This document shows positions 34,162-42,765 of a stretch of 64,000 bases of DNA, one piece after another. Each line of letters starts with the position of its first letter. The first letter of the stretch is position 1. The stretch comes from Desulfuromonas sp. TF (lineage in GTDB: Bacteria > Desulfobacterota > Desulfuromonadia > Desulfuromonadales > ATBO01), in the NCBI RefSeq assembly GCF_000472285.1, contig NZ_KI421421.1:66813-130812 (forward strand), in the 5' to 3' direction. The notes under the pieces were generated by a model. That model saw nothing but the letters and a program-made list of their open reading frames with translations. It was not told the DNA's origin and did no database searches. The position numbers and the translations under genes are program-made.

Positions 34162-34375
34162 CTCGAACCTCACGGCGTCGGTCTGCCAGGCGGAACGCCT
34201 GGGCATCTCACTGAGAGATATTCAACATTATCAAAGAAGAGGGTTTGTTCAATTCGAAGCCCCTGTGTGAGAAGGTGATGGCCGTTGAATGGTCAGCATC
34301 GGGGAGGATTGACCAGTTTGCGGCGCAGCATCAAATCGCTTCTTAGTGCCAGCTTTTGCATAAAAGATATGGAAA

Positions 34376-35653
34376 TCAGTCCAGGGTAAAGTAGAAGGTG
34401 GCGCCCTTCTCCACCTCCCCCTCGGCCCAGACCCGGCCGCCATGCATCTGGACGATCCGCTGCACCGTCGCGAGGCCGAGACCGAAGCCCTGGAATTCCT
34501 GGCTGCCGGGAAGCCGCTCGAACGCCCTGAACAGCAGGTCGACGTGCGCGATGTCGAAACCCGGTCCGTTGTCCCGGACGAAACAGACGCGGCTCTTCCC
34601 CGCCGCTTCCGTAGCGCCGAATTCGATAACCGCATCGTCCTTCTTGCCGGTGTACTTCCAGGCGTTGCCGAGAAGATTATTCAGAACGACCTGCAACAGT
34701 TTCGGATCGCCTTGAACGCTCACCCCTGGTTCGATGCGGAAGGCCACTAGGCGATCGGGGTGCTCCTTACCGAGTTCAGAGGCGACCGACCGGGCCATTT
34801 CGCTGAGATCCACCGTCTCCGGGCGCAGTTTGCTGTGCGTCAGACGGGAAAAATTCAACAGGGTATCGATCAGTTCGCTCATGCGCTGGACTCCCTGTCC
34901 GACCTTGCGCAGATATCCCCTGCACCGCTCATCCAGGCTCTCCCCGCCTAATTCCTGGATCACCTGGCAGTAGCCTCCGATCACCGTCAGGGGACTGCGC
35001 AGGTCGTGGGCAACGGTATGGCTGAAAGCCTCAAGCTCCAGGTTGGCGGCTTCGAGTTCATAGGCGCGGCGCTCAAGTTTTTCGTGCAGCCTCAGGACTT
35101 CCTTCTCGATCCTTTTGCGCTCGGTGATATCAAAGAATGCCATCCGGTGCTCCTGACCTGACGCGCCGGCCACCGCCTCAATCCGGACGATGAGCGGCGC
35201 CTTGCCGTTGCCGGCCAACGCCCCCTCGCAGACTTCCTTCCCCTGCCCCGTCATTATCCGCCCGAGAAAGGCCTTGAAGTCGGAGAGACTCTCGGCAGCG
35301 AAAAAAAGGGCGAAAGGGCGGCCGATCAACAGGGACCGCTCCATCCCCAGAAGGTCGGCTCCGGTCAGGTTGATGCCGCGGATGATCCCGGCATCATCGA
35401 GGGTGGCGTAGCCGACAGGCGCGAAATCGTACAGGTCGGTATACTTCTCCAGCGCAACCTCCATCTCGTCCCGGGCGTGACGCAGGTCATGGTTCTGCAT
35501 TTCCAGCTCGATCTGGTGAACCTGCAGTTCGTGCAGGAGCTTCTCCGGATCATCACCGGCTCGCAGGAGGCGGGCAGGCGCTTTCTCGCGCAGAGCCTCT
35601 TCCGCGCGGCGCCGCAGTTCGGCCGGTTCAAGCGATCTCTTATCCTTTTTCAT
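34376..35653 (-). CDS. PAS sensor histidine kinase with HELxVHQxELEMQN module
   Basis: The 425-residue cytoplasmic kinase begins with a helical segment (PAELRRRAEEALREKAP, LLHELQVHQIELEMQNHDLR) followed by a PAS domain (DLYDFAPVGYATLDDAGII), HisKA (FSHTVAHDLRSPLTVIGGY) and HATPase (LNNLLGNAWKYTG, DNGPGFD, GFGLGLATVQRIV). The helical-PAS unit recurs in the kinase at 42762-43999 and in the sigma-54 activator at 47959-49683. A partner regulator is not adjacent; the nearest plausible one is that activator. Confidence 0.9.
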   Translation of the reverse strand: MKKDKRSLEPAELRRRAEEALREKAPARLLRAGDDPEKLLHELQVHQIELEMQNHDLRHARDEMEVALEKYTDLYDFAPVGYATLDDAGIIRGINLTGADLLGMERSLLIGRPFALFFAAESLSDFKAFLGRIMTGQGKEVCEGALAGNGKAPLIVRIEAVAGASGQEHRMAFFDITERKRIEKEVLRLHEKLERRAYELEAANLELEAFSHTVAHDLRSPLTVIGGYCQVIQELGGESLDERCRGYLRKVGQGVQRMSELIDTLLNFSRLTHSKLRPETVDLSEMARSVASELGKEHPDRLVAFRIEPGVSVQGDPKLLQVVLNNLLGNAWKYTGKKDDAVIEFGATEAAGKSRVCFVRDNGPGFDIAHVDLLFRAFERLPGSQEFQGFGLGLATVQRIVQMHGGRVWAEGEVEKGATFYFTLD

Positions 35654-35731
35654 TCCATGACCTACGTTTCCAAGGTTTCGACCAACGGACCGCGGGCGGG
35701 ATGATGCCCTGAACCCAATGATTGATGGACT

Positions 35732-35974
35732 TTACCTGATATGCCTTTCCTCCAGCCAGGTATGTCGACTTTTCTCGGCCTCCCCCGTCATCTTCCTGGC
35801 CTGAGTGACGATAGACCGTACCTTTTTGGGATTCATACCTTCTATTCTCGCTAACCCTTTTTCTTCTGCGGCAGCGACCTTCGCAATCGTGTCATAGCTT
35901 GCTTCTAGCAGACGCCGGGACAGGACTTCCCCTATCCCTTTTAGTTTTTGCAACTCTTTCGTTTGTTTTTTCAT
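35732..35974 (-). CDS. Small helix-hairpin-helix protein
   Basis: The 80 residues, LQKLKGIGEVLSRRLLEASYDTIAK, then GLARIEGMNPKKVRSIV, form the same HhH module as the polyP-locus protein at 11325-11846 but lack the long basic tail. Non-specific DNA binding is the usual role of this module. It lies between the ABM-fold gene and the PAS kinase on the minus strand and is probably part of the operon driven from 37.4 kb. Confidence 0.75.
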   Translation of the reverse strand: MKKQTKELQKLKGIGEVLSRRLLEASYDTIAKVAAAEEKGLARIEGMNPKKVRSIVTQARKMTGEAEKSRHTWLEERHIR

Positions 35975-36060
35975 GGTAATTCCCTTTCAAGGAATATGCA
36001 TTTTGTGCTTTCTGCGGGATTCGTGAACCTCTTTTTAAGGTCAGCAGGCTTTCACGATCA

Positions 36061-36426
36061 TTATAGCTTTTTTTGTCCTCTGGCGGTCATCGAGCCGGGT
36101 TTCATCGGCGTCCGTACGGCTGTTATTGCCTCTTCTCCCGCCGTGGAGGCAATGGTGTTGAACCTGACCTCCGGTTCGGTGCTGAGCAGTTTCATCGCTC
36201 CGAGCAGGATACTGAAGTGGTCGGACCTGAGATGGGCGGCCAGGTCTTCATTGGTTTTCCACTCCTGCTTGAAGACAAGGATGTTTTCCGCCTCCGAATC
36301 CACACAGCAATAGCAGCTCAGGCACCCCTGCTCGCTCCGAATCGGATCGAGCAGGGACTTGATGGTCTGTAAAACTTCCATGCGCTTGTCAGAAGGCACC
36401 GACATCCTGATCGTAACGTCAACCAT
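36061..36426 (-). CDS. ABM-fold (antibiotic-biosynthesis-monooxygenase-like) protein, copy 1
   Basis: From the ATG at 36426 the product has 121 residues. It is a ferredoxin-like ABM domain: MVDVTIRMSVPSDKRMEVLQ, LLDPIRSEQGCLSCYCCVDS, FKQEWKTNEDLAAHLRSDHF. An upstream ATG at 36435 is possible, but the paralogue at 45083-45406 aligns from the later start. ABM proteins range from haem-degrading enzymes to quinol monooxygenases. Its place after DUF2959 and CsbD suggests a stress role. Confidence 0.8.
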   Translation of the reverse strand: MVDVTIRMSVPSDKRMEVLQTIKSLLDPIRSEQGCLSCYCCVDSEAENILVFKQEWKTNEDLAAHLRSDHFSILLGAMKLLSTEPEVRFNTIASTAGEEAITAVRTPMKPGSMTARGQKKL

Positions 36427-36441
36427 GGGCTCCATCTCAGG

Positions 36442-36621
36442 CTACTTCCCAAAAACCTTCTTGGTCTGGCCGATCTTTCTCTGCGCTTTGCCGGCGACCT
36501 TTTCGGTGGTCCCTTCGGCCTTAAGCTTCTCGTTGTGACTCAGTTTTCCGGCGGTCTCTTTGAGCTTGCCTTTCACTTCGTGGAAGGTTCCTTCCGCTTT
36601 ATCCTTTATGCTGGATTTCAT
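36442..36621 (-). CDS. CsbD-family stress protein, copy 1
   Basis: The 59-residue hydrophilic protein starts MKSSIKDKAEGTFHEVKGKL and consists of lysine-rich amphipathic helices, typical of CsbD (UPF0337), which is induced by general stress in many bacteria. GGAGGAAGACC precedes the ATG. It follows DUF2959 and precedes the ABM gene. A second copy at 46727-46906 is 80% or more identical but has lost this ATG. Confidence 0.88.
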   Translation of the reverse strand: MKSSIKDKAEGTFHEVKGKLKETAGKLSHNEKLKAEGTTEKVAGKAQRKIGQTKKVFGK

Positions 36622-36679
36622 GGTCTTCCTCCTCTGATTGTCTCGTTCGGCCCCCCGCCCGAGTGAAAGCTTCCGGTTA

Positions 36680-37315
36680 TTATTCCTTCGCGGCGGTCGT
36701 GGCCCTGATCCTGGCAAAGGCGCTGAGCACGGGCTTGATGGTTTCCTTCAGGTTGTCGCCATCCACGACAGCCTTCCGGGCGACCGGTCTGATGGCATCG
36801 ATCCCCCGAGGCGTAAGGTCGTTGGAAAGGTACTGTTGAATTTCCTTGATATCCGTCAAATAGGATTGTAGAGCGCCCTTAATTCCTACACTGGCCTCGG
36901 GTATTCTTGCGTAGATCTCCCTCACCTCGATGCGCCGTTGTTCGCTGAGCGCCTGGATTTCCGGATTTGTGTACGAATTTTCCCACTCCGCCAGGTAGGC
37001 GTCGCCCTGGGTCGTCATCTTTTCGGTATGCATGGCCAGCTGTTCGCCCAGCTTCTCCATCTTGGTGACATCTTTAGTGTAGGCGTCAAAGGCCTTTTTT
37101 GTGTCGTCCTGCTGCGGCTTGACGAGATCCTCCAATGAGGCGTTGGTCGCATCGATCTGCACAAGGGCCTGTTGGTAATCTTTTTCCACGGCCCGCATCG
37201 AGGTGGTGGTCTCTGTGGCCCGCTCCCTGCCGGTAGTTGCACAGCCGCTCAGAAAGAGGATGGTTACGAGAACCACGGTGTGGAGAATGCTGGAAGGGCG
37301 AAATTCAAGTTTCAC
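36680..37315 (-). CDS. DUF2959 lipoprotein, copy 1
   Basis: The 211-residue precursor has a lipobox (LFLSGCATTG, Cys25) followed by a mostly helical, coiled-coil-rich body: MRAVEKDYQQALVQIDATN, AFDAYTKDVTKMEKLGEQLA, YLTDIKEIQQYLSNDLTPRG. This is DUF2959, of unknown function, probably in the periplasm facing the outer membrane. It is the first gene after the sigma-54 promoter at 37414-37430. The paralogue at 46961-47599 is arranged the same way. Confidence 0.88.
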   Translation of the reverse strand: MKLEFRPSSILHTVVLVTILFLSGCATTGRERATETTTSMRAVEKDYQQALVQIDATNASLEDLVKPQQDDTKKAFDAYTKDVTKMEKLGEQLAMHTEKMTTQGDAYLAEWENSYTNPEIQALSEQRRIEVREIYARIPEASVGIKGALQSYLTDIKEIQQYLSNDLTPRGIDAIRPVARKAVVDGDNLKETIKPVLSAFARIRATTAAKE

Positions 37316-37413
37316 GGCTGTGTTTCCTTTCCCAAGAGGGTGATGGATCTTTTCCGGCTGCGGGGACCGCTCGAAAGCAAAGATGTCCCCGCTTCTTCGC
37401 CAACCAGTTTAAA

Positions 37414-37430
37414 TCGCAACGAACGTGCCA
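37414..37430 (-). promoter_or_regulatory. Sigma-54 promoter A (for DUF2959-CsbD-ABM-HhH)
   Basis: On the minus strand the sequence TGGCACGTTCGTTGCGA gives GG and GC exactly ten bases apart, a perfect -24/-12 element. The predicted transcript start is near 37404, about 90 bp before the DUF2959 ATG. Confidence 0.88.
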
Positions 37431-37526
37431 GAGAGCGGGAGAAGATACCGCGAGCGCAGGGTATTGATTTTGCGGGAAAAAGAGAGGTGGAGCGGGGGGT
37501 GGGTAAAGGCAATCCGCCCTAGGCGT

Positions 37527-37560
37527 CCGTCATATATGACGTTACTGTCACATCTGACGG
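37527..37560. promoter_or_regulatory. Upstream activator site A (34-bp dyad)
   Basis: Left half CCGTCATATATGAC, 6-bp spacer, right half GTCACATCTGACGG: the inverse of the right half matches the left at 12 of 14 positions. It begins 96 bp upstream of promoter A. Sites B and C have the same length, dyad and distance. Confidence 0.85.
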
Positions 37561-37572
37561 ATCACGTTGAGG

Positions 37573-37862
37573 CTAGATGCGCCATGACCGCCCAGTCACC
37601 GCTGCCAGAGGATATGAGACTCTTCGAGAGAAATCGCCACTACGCGCCACCCAGGCGGTGGGGATGCCCTGGTCGTTACGGGCATAAAACTCGGGGATCA
37701 CCTCACGTTCGAGCCGCTCGTAAAGGGCTACGGCTTCCGCTACGTCCCAGGCCGGATCATCGCCATGCTCCTGACCGCCCCCCAACGCCCACCCCACTTC
37801 AGGGGTATAAGCCTCCGCCCACCAGCCATCCAGTACCGAGAGGTTGAGTCCGCTGCCCCAAG
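37573..37862 (-). pseudogene. Alpha-glucan phosphorylase, C-terminal fragment
   Basis: Reading the minus strand gives GLNLSVLDGWWAEAYTPEVG, WALGGGQEHGDDPAWD and YERLEREVIPEFYARND, then QGIPTAWVAR. This is the conserved region near the C-terminus of GT35 alpha-glucan phosphorylases. There is no upstream catalytic part, and the frame runs into a stop soon after WVAR. It is a relic of a glycogen or maltodextrin gene. Confidence 0.7.
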
Positions 37863-37887
37863 GCGGCAGAAGGCCGCCCAGCGGGTC

Positions 37888-38580
37888 TTACTTGTCTTTT
37901 ATGGCAACCGAATCATTCGACTTTTCTTGCTCCGGCTTCGGCAGCCAACGCTCCTGCAAAGAGGCCATATTCTTGCTGTGCGTGAGTACCACGACCTCAT
38001 CGTCTTCTAACAGTTTCGCCTCCTCGTCGGCGAGCGCGAACCGGCCCTCACGGTAGTAGCAGACGGCACGGGCCTCGGCGGGCAGCTTCAGCTCTTTGAT
38101 CGGGACCGCGTCTTCTTGTCCGGCGGTGAAGGTGAAAAACCTGGCCTCGTCCTTGATGACAGCGGAAAGATCCACGTTTTCCGTGCCCCCGACCATGTCC
38201 TCCAGGTAACGGCTGATGGTGCGGGAGGGGATGATCGTGTCCTCCAGCCCCAGCTCACGGCAGATGCCCTCGAACTGCGGATCACCGATGCTTGTCACGA
38301 TCCGCTTGAAACCGAGGGAACGGCCGACGAGACTGGCAATGACGTTGGCCTGGTCGCTGTCGGCAAGGCAATAGAGGATATCGGTCTGGGCCGGATTGAC
38401 TTCGCGCAGGATGTTCGGCTGGCTGCCATCGCCCTGCAGGAAGCTGCAGTCCATCTCTTCGGACAATTCTTCGATCCTGGCCTTGTCGGTCTCGATGATG
38501 ACCACTTCGTGACCTTTTTTGATGAGTGCCTTGGCGGTTCCGATACTCACCTTTCCGGCGCCGATAAAAACCGTTCTCAT
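37888..38580 (-). CDS. trkA: TrkA-type potassium-channel regulatory subunit
   Basis: The 230-residue protein has an N-terminal Rossmann NAD-binding domain (VFIGAGKVSIGTAKALIKKG, VVIIETDKARIEEL) and a C-terminal TrkA_C domain (about 145-215, EDDEVVVLTHSKN). It gates the TrkH potassium channel from the cytoplasm in response to nucleotides. Its ATG overlaps the trkH stop (ATGA). It is half the length of E. coli TrkA, like the single-unit KtrA/TrkA form. Confidence 0.9.
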   Translation of the reverse strand: MRTVFIGAGKVSIGTAKALIKKGHEVVIIETDKARIEELSEEMDCSFLQGDGSQPNILREVNPAQTDILYCLADSDQANVIASLVGRSLGFKRIVTSIGDPQFEGICRELGLEDTIIPSRTISRYLEDMVGGTENVDLSAVIKDEARFFTFTAGQEDAVPIKELKLPAEARAVCYYREGRFALADEEAKLLEDDEVVVLTHSKNMASLQERWLPKPEQEKSNDSVAIKDK

Positions 38581-40148
38581 GTGTCCTCCATTCTCCGGCC
38601 GAACCAGGTCCCGGGATAAAGCATCACCAGCCAGGCGATGATTTCAAGCCTGCCCATCAGCATGTCGACGCATAAGATCCCCTTGAGCAGTGCGGGCAAA
38701 CCTGCGCTCGCCACCCCCACTGAAAGGCCCGCCGTCCCCAGTGCCGACCCCACTTCAAACAAGGAGTCGAGCGGGCCATATCCCATGGCGACAAACGGCA
38801 GCCAGGACAAGGATGCGACGACGACGAACAACAGGATGAGCAGCAGGGCCGCGCGGAGCTCGTCATCGTGCAGCCGGCGGCCTGCCAGCCGAGGCTCGAT
38901 GACGGCATGTTTCGGCAGGCAGGTTCGCAGGAGGATCACCCGGAACACGCTTACGGCCATCAACAGCCGCAGTAGTTTGAATCCGCCGGCAGTTGATCCC
39001 ATGCCGCCGCCCGCGAGCATCGAGAAGATCAGGATGAGTTTCGAGCCGGCATCGAGATGCGCACAGGGCAGCGAAGCAAAACCCGCGGTGGTCTGCGCGG
39101 AAAAGGCCAGCAGGGGGGCGTGATGGAGGACTTGCGGCCAAGCCATCCCGCCACTCAGCCGCATGGAGGCGCCCACCGCGAGGGAAGCGACCACGCACGC
39201 GATGACGACGGCCTTGGGTTGCAGATTGCCCACGGCAACGCGCCGCTGCTTCTTGAACCTTTGATGATAGAACAGCAGCGGGACCGCGCCCGCGAGGCAA
39301 AGCAGCGTGATCCACCCCTGCGCGAGCCAGCCCAGGCTCCCGAGGCTGTCGTCATGGGGGGCGAAGCCCCCGGTCGAGACTGCCGCAAAGGTATACAGCA
39401 GGGAATCGAAAAACCCGACGCCCACCGCCAATGAACCGATGACGCCCAGGGCGGTCAGGATGCCGTAGACTTTCAGGACGCTCCGGGCATAAGCCCGCGT
39501 GCCGCCAGCCAGATCGTCGCTTTCCGCTTCGGCGACGGCCAGGCCCTTTGCCAGCAGTCCCGGCTCCATGACAAGCGCCAGGGAGAGGACGACAATGCCC
39601 AGCCCTCCGTACCACTGCATCCAGGCGCGCGCAAAAAGAAAGGTCTTCGGAGCGCCGACGAGCGTCGCCTTGGTGCTCAGGCCCGTGGTGGTCACCGCGG
39701 AGACGGCTTCGAAGAGAGCATCCGGGAAGCTCAGTCCCGAACTCATCATCGGATAGCACATGACGAGCGGAGTAAAGAGAAACATGATGCCCACCAGCAC
39801 CATCCCCTCGTTGGCCTGCACGCGGGAAGGCGCCCGCAGCCGGGACGTTCCCCAACCCAGGCTTGCGAGTCCACAGACCACCACGGCATATCTCAGCGTG
39901 ATGGTCCTCTCGCCGAAAATCAGCGACATCACCAGAGGCACCATGGTCAGGACGGCGAGGACCAGACACAGTTGTCCGAAATACTTGAAGACCACGCGAA
40001 AACGGACCGCGTAGCGAAGTTCGGTTGCCTGTTTAGCCACGAACGAATTTTCCCATCTTTTACAAGGGGGGAACCGATCATTCCGCCGACTTCTTGAGAT
40101 TTGCTCCCGGGATGGCCGAATTTTTCTTCGAGTTTCAGCCTGACTCAT
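38577..40148 (-). CDS. trkH: TrkH-family potassium uptake channel
   Basis: The 523-residue frame has eight or more membrane helices with four K+-selectivity loops, for instance FEAVSAVTTTGLSTKA, FAAVSTGGFAPHDDS, FSAQTTAGFASLP and GSALGTAGLSVGVA. The true start may be the GTG at 40040 (VAKQATELRYAV), because the first 36 residues are charged and unlike the family; neither start has a strong ribosome site. With trkA it forms a two-gene potassium uptake operon, relevant to osmotic adaptation. Confidence 0.9.
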   Translation of the reverse strand: MSQAETRRKIRPSREQISRSRRNDRFPPCKRWENSFVAKQATELRYAVRFRVVFKYFGQLCLVLAVLTMVPLVMSLIFGERTITLRYAVVVCGLASLGWGTSRLRAPSRVQANEGMVLVGIMFLFTPLVMCYPMMSSGLSFPDALFEAVSAVTTTGLSTKATLVGAPKTFLFARAWMQWYGGLGIVVLSLALVMEPGLLAKGLAVAEAESDDLAGGTRAYARSVLKVYGILTALGVIGSLAVGVGFFDSLLYTFAAVSTGGFAPHDDSLGSLGWLAQGWITLLCLAGAVPLLFYHQRFKKQRRVAVGNLQPKAVVIACVVASLAVGASMRLSGGMAWPQVLHHAPLLAFSAQTTAGFASLPCAHLDAGSKLILIFSMLAGGGMGSTAGGFKLLRLLMAVSVFRVILLRTCLPKHAVIEPRLAGRRLHDDELRAALLLILLFVVVASLSWLPFVAMGYGPLDSLFEVGSALGTAGLSVGVASAGLPALLKGILCVDMLMGRLEIIAWLVMLYPGTWFGRRMEDT

Positions 40149-40236
40149 TAATTAAATATACCATCGGCGATGAAAATCATTGCGCGCCCAATCGCAAAAC
40201 GGCGACAGCAGATTGTCGGACTCTGCGGGCGGCGGC

Positions 40237-40590
40237 TCATTTCCGAGCTTTATGTTCGCTAACCTCACGCTCTGCCTGGAGCCAGTCCTGAACCGCGTGG
40301 CCGAGCCACAACAACAGGTTCAGACTGCCGGTGAACATGCCTGCACCAAAGGCGCGGTCGAGGAAAGTGACCGTTCCACCGCGACTCGGGTAAGCGACGG
40401 AAAGCTTCGCGTACGAATATGTCGTCAGCGCCACGCCGCCCGCCAAAGCGCAAAGGCCACTGGTGTGCCGCCGTGTGCCAGCTGCACCGCCAGACCCATC
40501 ACCGCAAAAAATCCCGCCTCCGACCATTCCGCCGATGCCGATGGCCACCACCGCCCAAAACCCGATTTTACCGTTGTCTGCTTTGTTCAT
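40237..40590 (-). pseudogene. APC-family amino-acid permease, N-terminal fragment with compensating frameshifts
   Basis: The frame begins NKADNGKIGFWAVVAIGIGG and MVGGGIF, as in APC permeases, and resumes later with GGVALTTYSYAKLSVAYPS and FLDRAFGAGMFTGSLNLLLW. Between them the reading is nonsense, but the other frame gives AVMGLAVQLAHGGTPVAFAL. One extra T in the T6 run and two extra Ts shortly after explain this. The gene stops after about 117 codons of an expected 430-450, so it is a relic. Confidence 0.8.
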
Positions 40591-40632
40591 CGGCCGGTAC
40601 CGTCGCCCAATACCCGTCGATCATAGCAGAAT

Positions 40633-41817
40633 CTACGCGTTCCCGATCTCTGGGTTAATGCCCGGATATTCCAGAACGACCCGGTACGCCTCCATGCCGC
40701 GGCTGATAAAAGCCTGGGCCGAACCCCAGAGATAGAGCCGAAACCGCCGATAGAGCATCTCTCCCCAGCAATTGACAATATCCTCCTGCGCGGCCTCCAG
40801 ATTCTCCGCCCAGGCCTTGCAGGTGAGGTAGTAGTTATGCCGATCGTTATAGACTTCCAGTACCTCCAGCGAGCTTTTGGCCACTTCGGCCAGAAAAGCA
40901 TGCAGACAGAAGTAGGCATGGTCGCCCGGAAAGATGTAGCGGGAGACGAAGGTGGGCTTGGAATACTTTTCGCGGAAGGCGCTGGCATCGAGATAGACCC
41001 GGCCGCCGGGTTTTAGCAGGCCTTGAAGATGCCGCAATACGGCCGGGTAGTCGGGCAGGTGCTCCATCACCCCAAGAATGACAATCGCATCATAAGGGTC
41101 AGGGGAGGTGTGCTCCCAAAAGTCCTGGTTCAGTACCTTGCAGGGGATTTCTTGCTGCTCGATCAATTTCGCCAGAAAGGCCTCGGATTGTTGAGAAATC
41201 GTCAGGGATGTGACCTGAATGCCGCGTCGTCCGGCGTGCTCGGTGAAGCTTCCCCAGCCGCCACCGACATCCAGAACGCGGTCTCCCGGCTTGAGCCGGC
41301 AGGCGTTGATGGCAAAGTTCAGTTTGCGGCGTTGGGCGGTTTCCAGAGGCTCGTCGTCCCGTTTGAAGACGGCGTGCGAATAGCAGCGGGTCGGGTCCAT
41401 GAAGCTGAGATAAAACTCGTTGCTGTAGTCATAATGACCCGCAATCGCCTGCCGGTCGGTCTGCACCCGGCCTTTGAACAAGGGTGCTATGCGACTCCAC
41501 AGAGAGTGCAGGGGATGATGGTCGCTCAAGAGTCCGCGGAGACTGGCGAACCCCAGCATGTCACCCTTCACATCCAGACTGCCGGACATATAGGCTTCAC
41601 AGATTTTCACCTCATCCAGTCTCAGCAGTGCCGCCATCCCCTGCCGGTCCTTCACCAGGATTTTGATGGTGGGGTCGCCTTTCCCCAACCGATAGACGTG
41701 ATCTCCCCAGAGCTGGATCTCGATGGGGTGCTTAAGCCGATCGGCGACCCGTTTTTGAATCAGCCGAAAGAGTCTGTCGTAACGCGTTGTCGATAAAGCC
41801 TGGGCACCTTGTTTCAT
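40633..41817 (-). CDS. cfa: Cyclopropane-fatty-acyl-phospholipid synthase
   Basis: The 394-residue protein adds a methylene bridge from S-adenosylmethionine to unsaturated acyl chains of membrane phospholipids. SAM-binding motifs are VLDVGGGWGSFTEHAG and VILGVMEHLP, and the family box HYDYSNEFYLSFMDP with YSHAVF follows the N-terminal domain. Length and domain order match Cfa/CmaS. Cyclopropanation stabilises membranes under acid or stationary stress, matching the stress genes around it. Confidence 0.92.
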   Translation of the reverse strand: MKQGAQALSTTRYDRLFRLIQKRVADRLKHPIEIQLWGDHVYRLGKGDPTIKILVKDRQGMAALLRLDEVKICEAYMSGSLDVKGDMLGFASLRGLLSDHHPLHSLWSRIAPLFKGRVQTDRQAIAGHYDYSNEFYLSFMDPTRCYSHAVFKRDDEPLETAQRRKLNFAINACRLKPGDRVLDVGGGWGSFTEHAGRRGIQVTSLTISQQSEAFLAKLIEQQEIPCKVLNQDFWEHTSPDPYDAIVILGVMEHLPDYPAVLRHLQGLLKPGGRVYLDASAFREKYSKPTFVSRYIFPGDHAYFCLHAFLAEVAKSSLEVLEVYNDRHNYYLTCKAWAENLEAAQEDIVNCWGEMLYRRFRLYLWGSAQAFISRGMEAYRVVLEYPGINPEIGNA

Positions 41818-42140
41818 CGATTATCCCTCCCTCCCAAAATGAAAGCGTTCACTTCAATCCAATGCCGGATTGAGTTTCGTCAGCGCTGCCCCGTTTGGCC
41901 CGATACCGCACTCGCGTCACCCGGGAGCCATTTAAATCGTAACAAAAAAAGTTCGAAGAACAACGCTTCGCCCGGCGCTCCCGCCAGGGGTTTCTTGAGG
42001 AAGGAGGGGGCGAAAAAGTCCCTCTTTGGATGGTGTGATCCAAGCTCTTGGGATGGCGCTCAGTATGGTATGCGTCAAATCTCGCCAATTGGAACCGCGG
42101 CAGTGTTACGCTGTGGTTCGTCCGCCCGCAGCCGGGCCTG
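41818..42140. other. Gap upstream of cfa
   Basis: About 320 bp with no supported gene. TTTAAATCGTAAC near 41930 resembles the flank of sigma-54 promoter A but lacks the GC/GG pair, and no dyad lies at the expected distance, so it is at most a decayed copy. Confidence 0.35.
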
Positions 42141-42374
42141 CTAATCATTTGTGATCGTCACGCTCAGGGCGCGTTTCCTCCTGGCATTGCCAACGGTGTC
42201 GTAAGCCTTCGGGAAATTCAACACGATCCAGCCCAAGGCCACAATCCCCAGCGAGACCGCCAGGGCGATGACCATCACCCCCACGGTGGTCGGCATGCGC
42301 AGTGCCTGGTAGTTGATGAAGCTGAACAGCGCCGTCAGCACCATCAACAGAGCGGTAATCTCGAAAATCTTCAT
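42141..42374 (-). pseudogene. Cation:proton antiporter, N-terminal fragment
   Basis: From the ATG at 42374 the 77-residue product starts MKIFEITALLMVLTALFSF, then INYQALRMPTTVGVMVIALA, which is the first helix pair of CPA1-type Na+/H+ antiporters. It then ends in an unrelated tail (VGNARRKRALSVTITND) instead of the 400-odd remaining residues. It is probably a truncated relic, though a small membrane protein cannot be excluded. Confidence 0.6.
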
Positions 42375-42474
42375 GACCTGCCCGACAGGGTTTGGTCGCC
42401 CCGGAGCAACCCGCGGCGGCAAAAGATTCGTCGGCCGTCACAATTGTCCAGGTCGTTACCTGCGCCTGACCAGT

Positions 42475-42765
42475 TCAGCCGGTCTTTTTGATAGCGTCTC
42501 TGAGGAGAGTCTTGACCTCGTTCCAGATCTGTTCCGCTCCGGTTTTCATGTCTTCCCATTCGTCATCGGTGGCCATCGCAATCCCCTGCAGCTTTTCCGC
42601 ACCCTGGTCCCGCTTCAGCTGCAGGGCCGAGATCGTTTTGGAATATTCAGACCTTTCTTCGGCCGTGGCGCTTTCCGCTTTTTCCTTGAGACGCTCGATC
42701 TGCACATCCCATTCGACAATCTGTGCCGAGAGTTTTTCGACGTACTCTGTTCTCTTGTCCTTCAT
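42475..42765 (-). CDS. Small coiled-coil stress protein (sll1863-like)
   Basis: The 96-residue protein is almost entirely charged helix: MKDKRTEYVEKLSAQIVEWD, IERLKEKAESATAEERSEYS, WEDMKTGAEQIWNEVKTLL. Short coiled-coil proteins like this occur next to stress genes and are sometimes named after cyanobacterial sll1863. Function unknown. The ATG overlaps the end of the broken kinase gene upstream. Confidence 0.7.
   Translation of the reverse strand: MKDKRTEYVEKLSAQIVEWDVQIERLKEKAESATAEERSEYSKTISALQLKRDQGAEKLQGIAMATDDEWEDMKTGAEQIWNEVKTLLRDAIKKTG

Noticed and set aside
41930-41950. Possible fourth sigma-54 promoter before cfa
   Set aside because: The flank TTTAAATCG resembles promoter A, but the GG/GC pair is missing and no 34-bp dyad lies at the expected distance.
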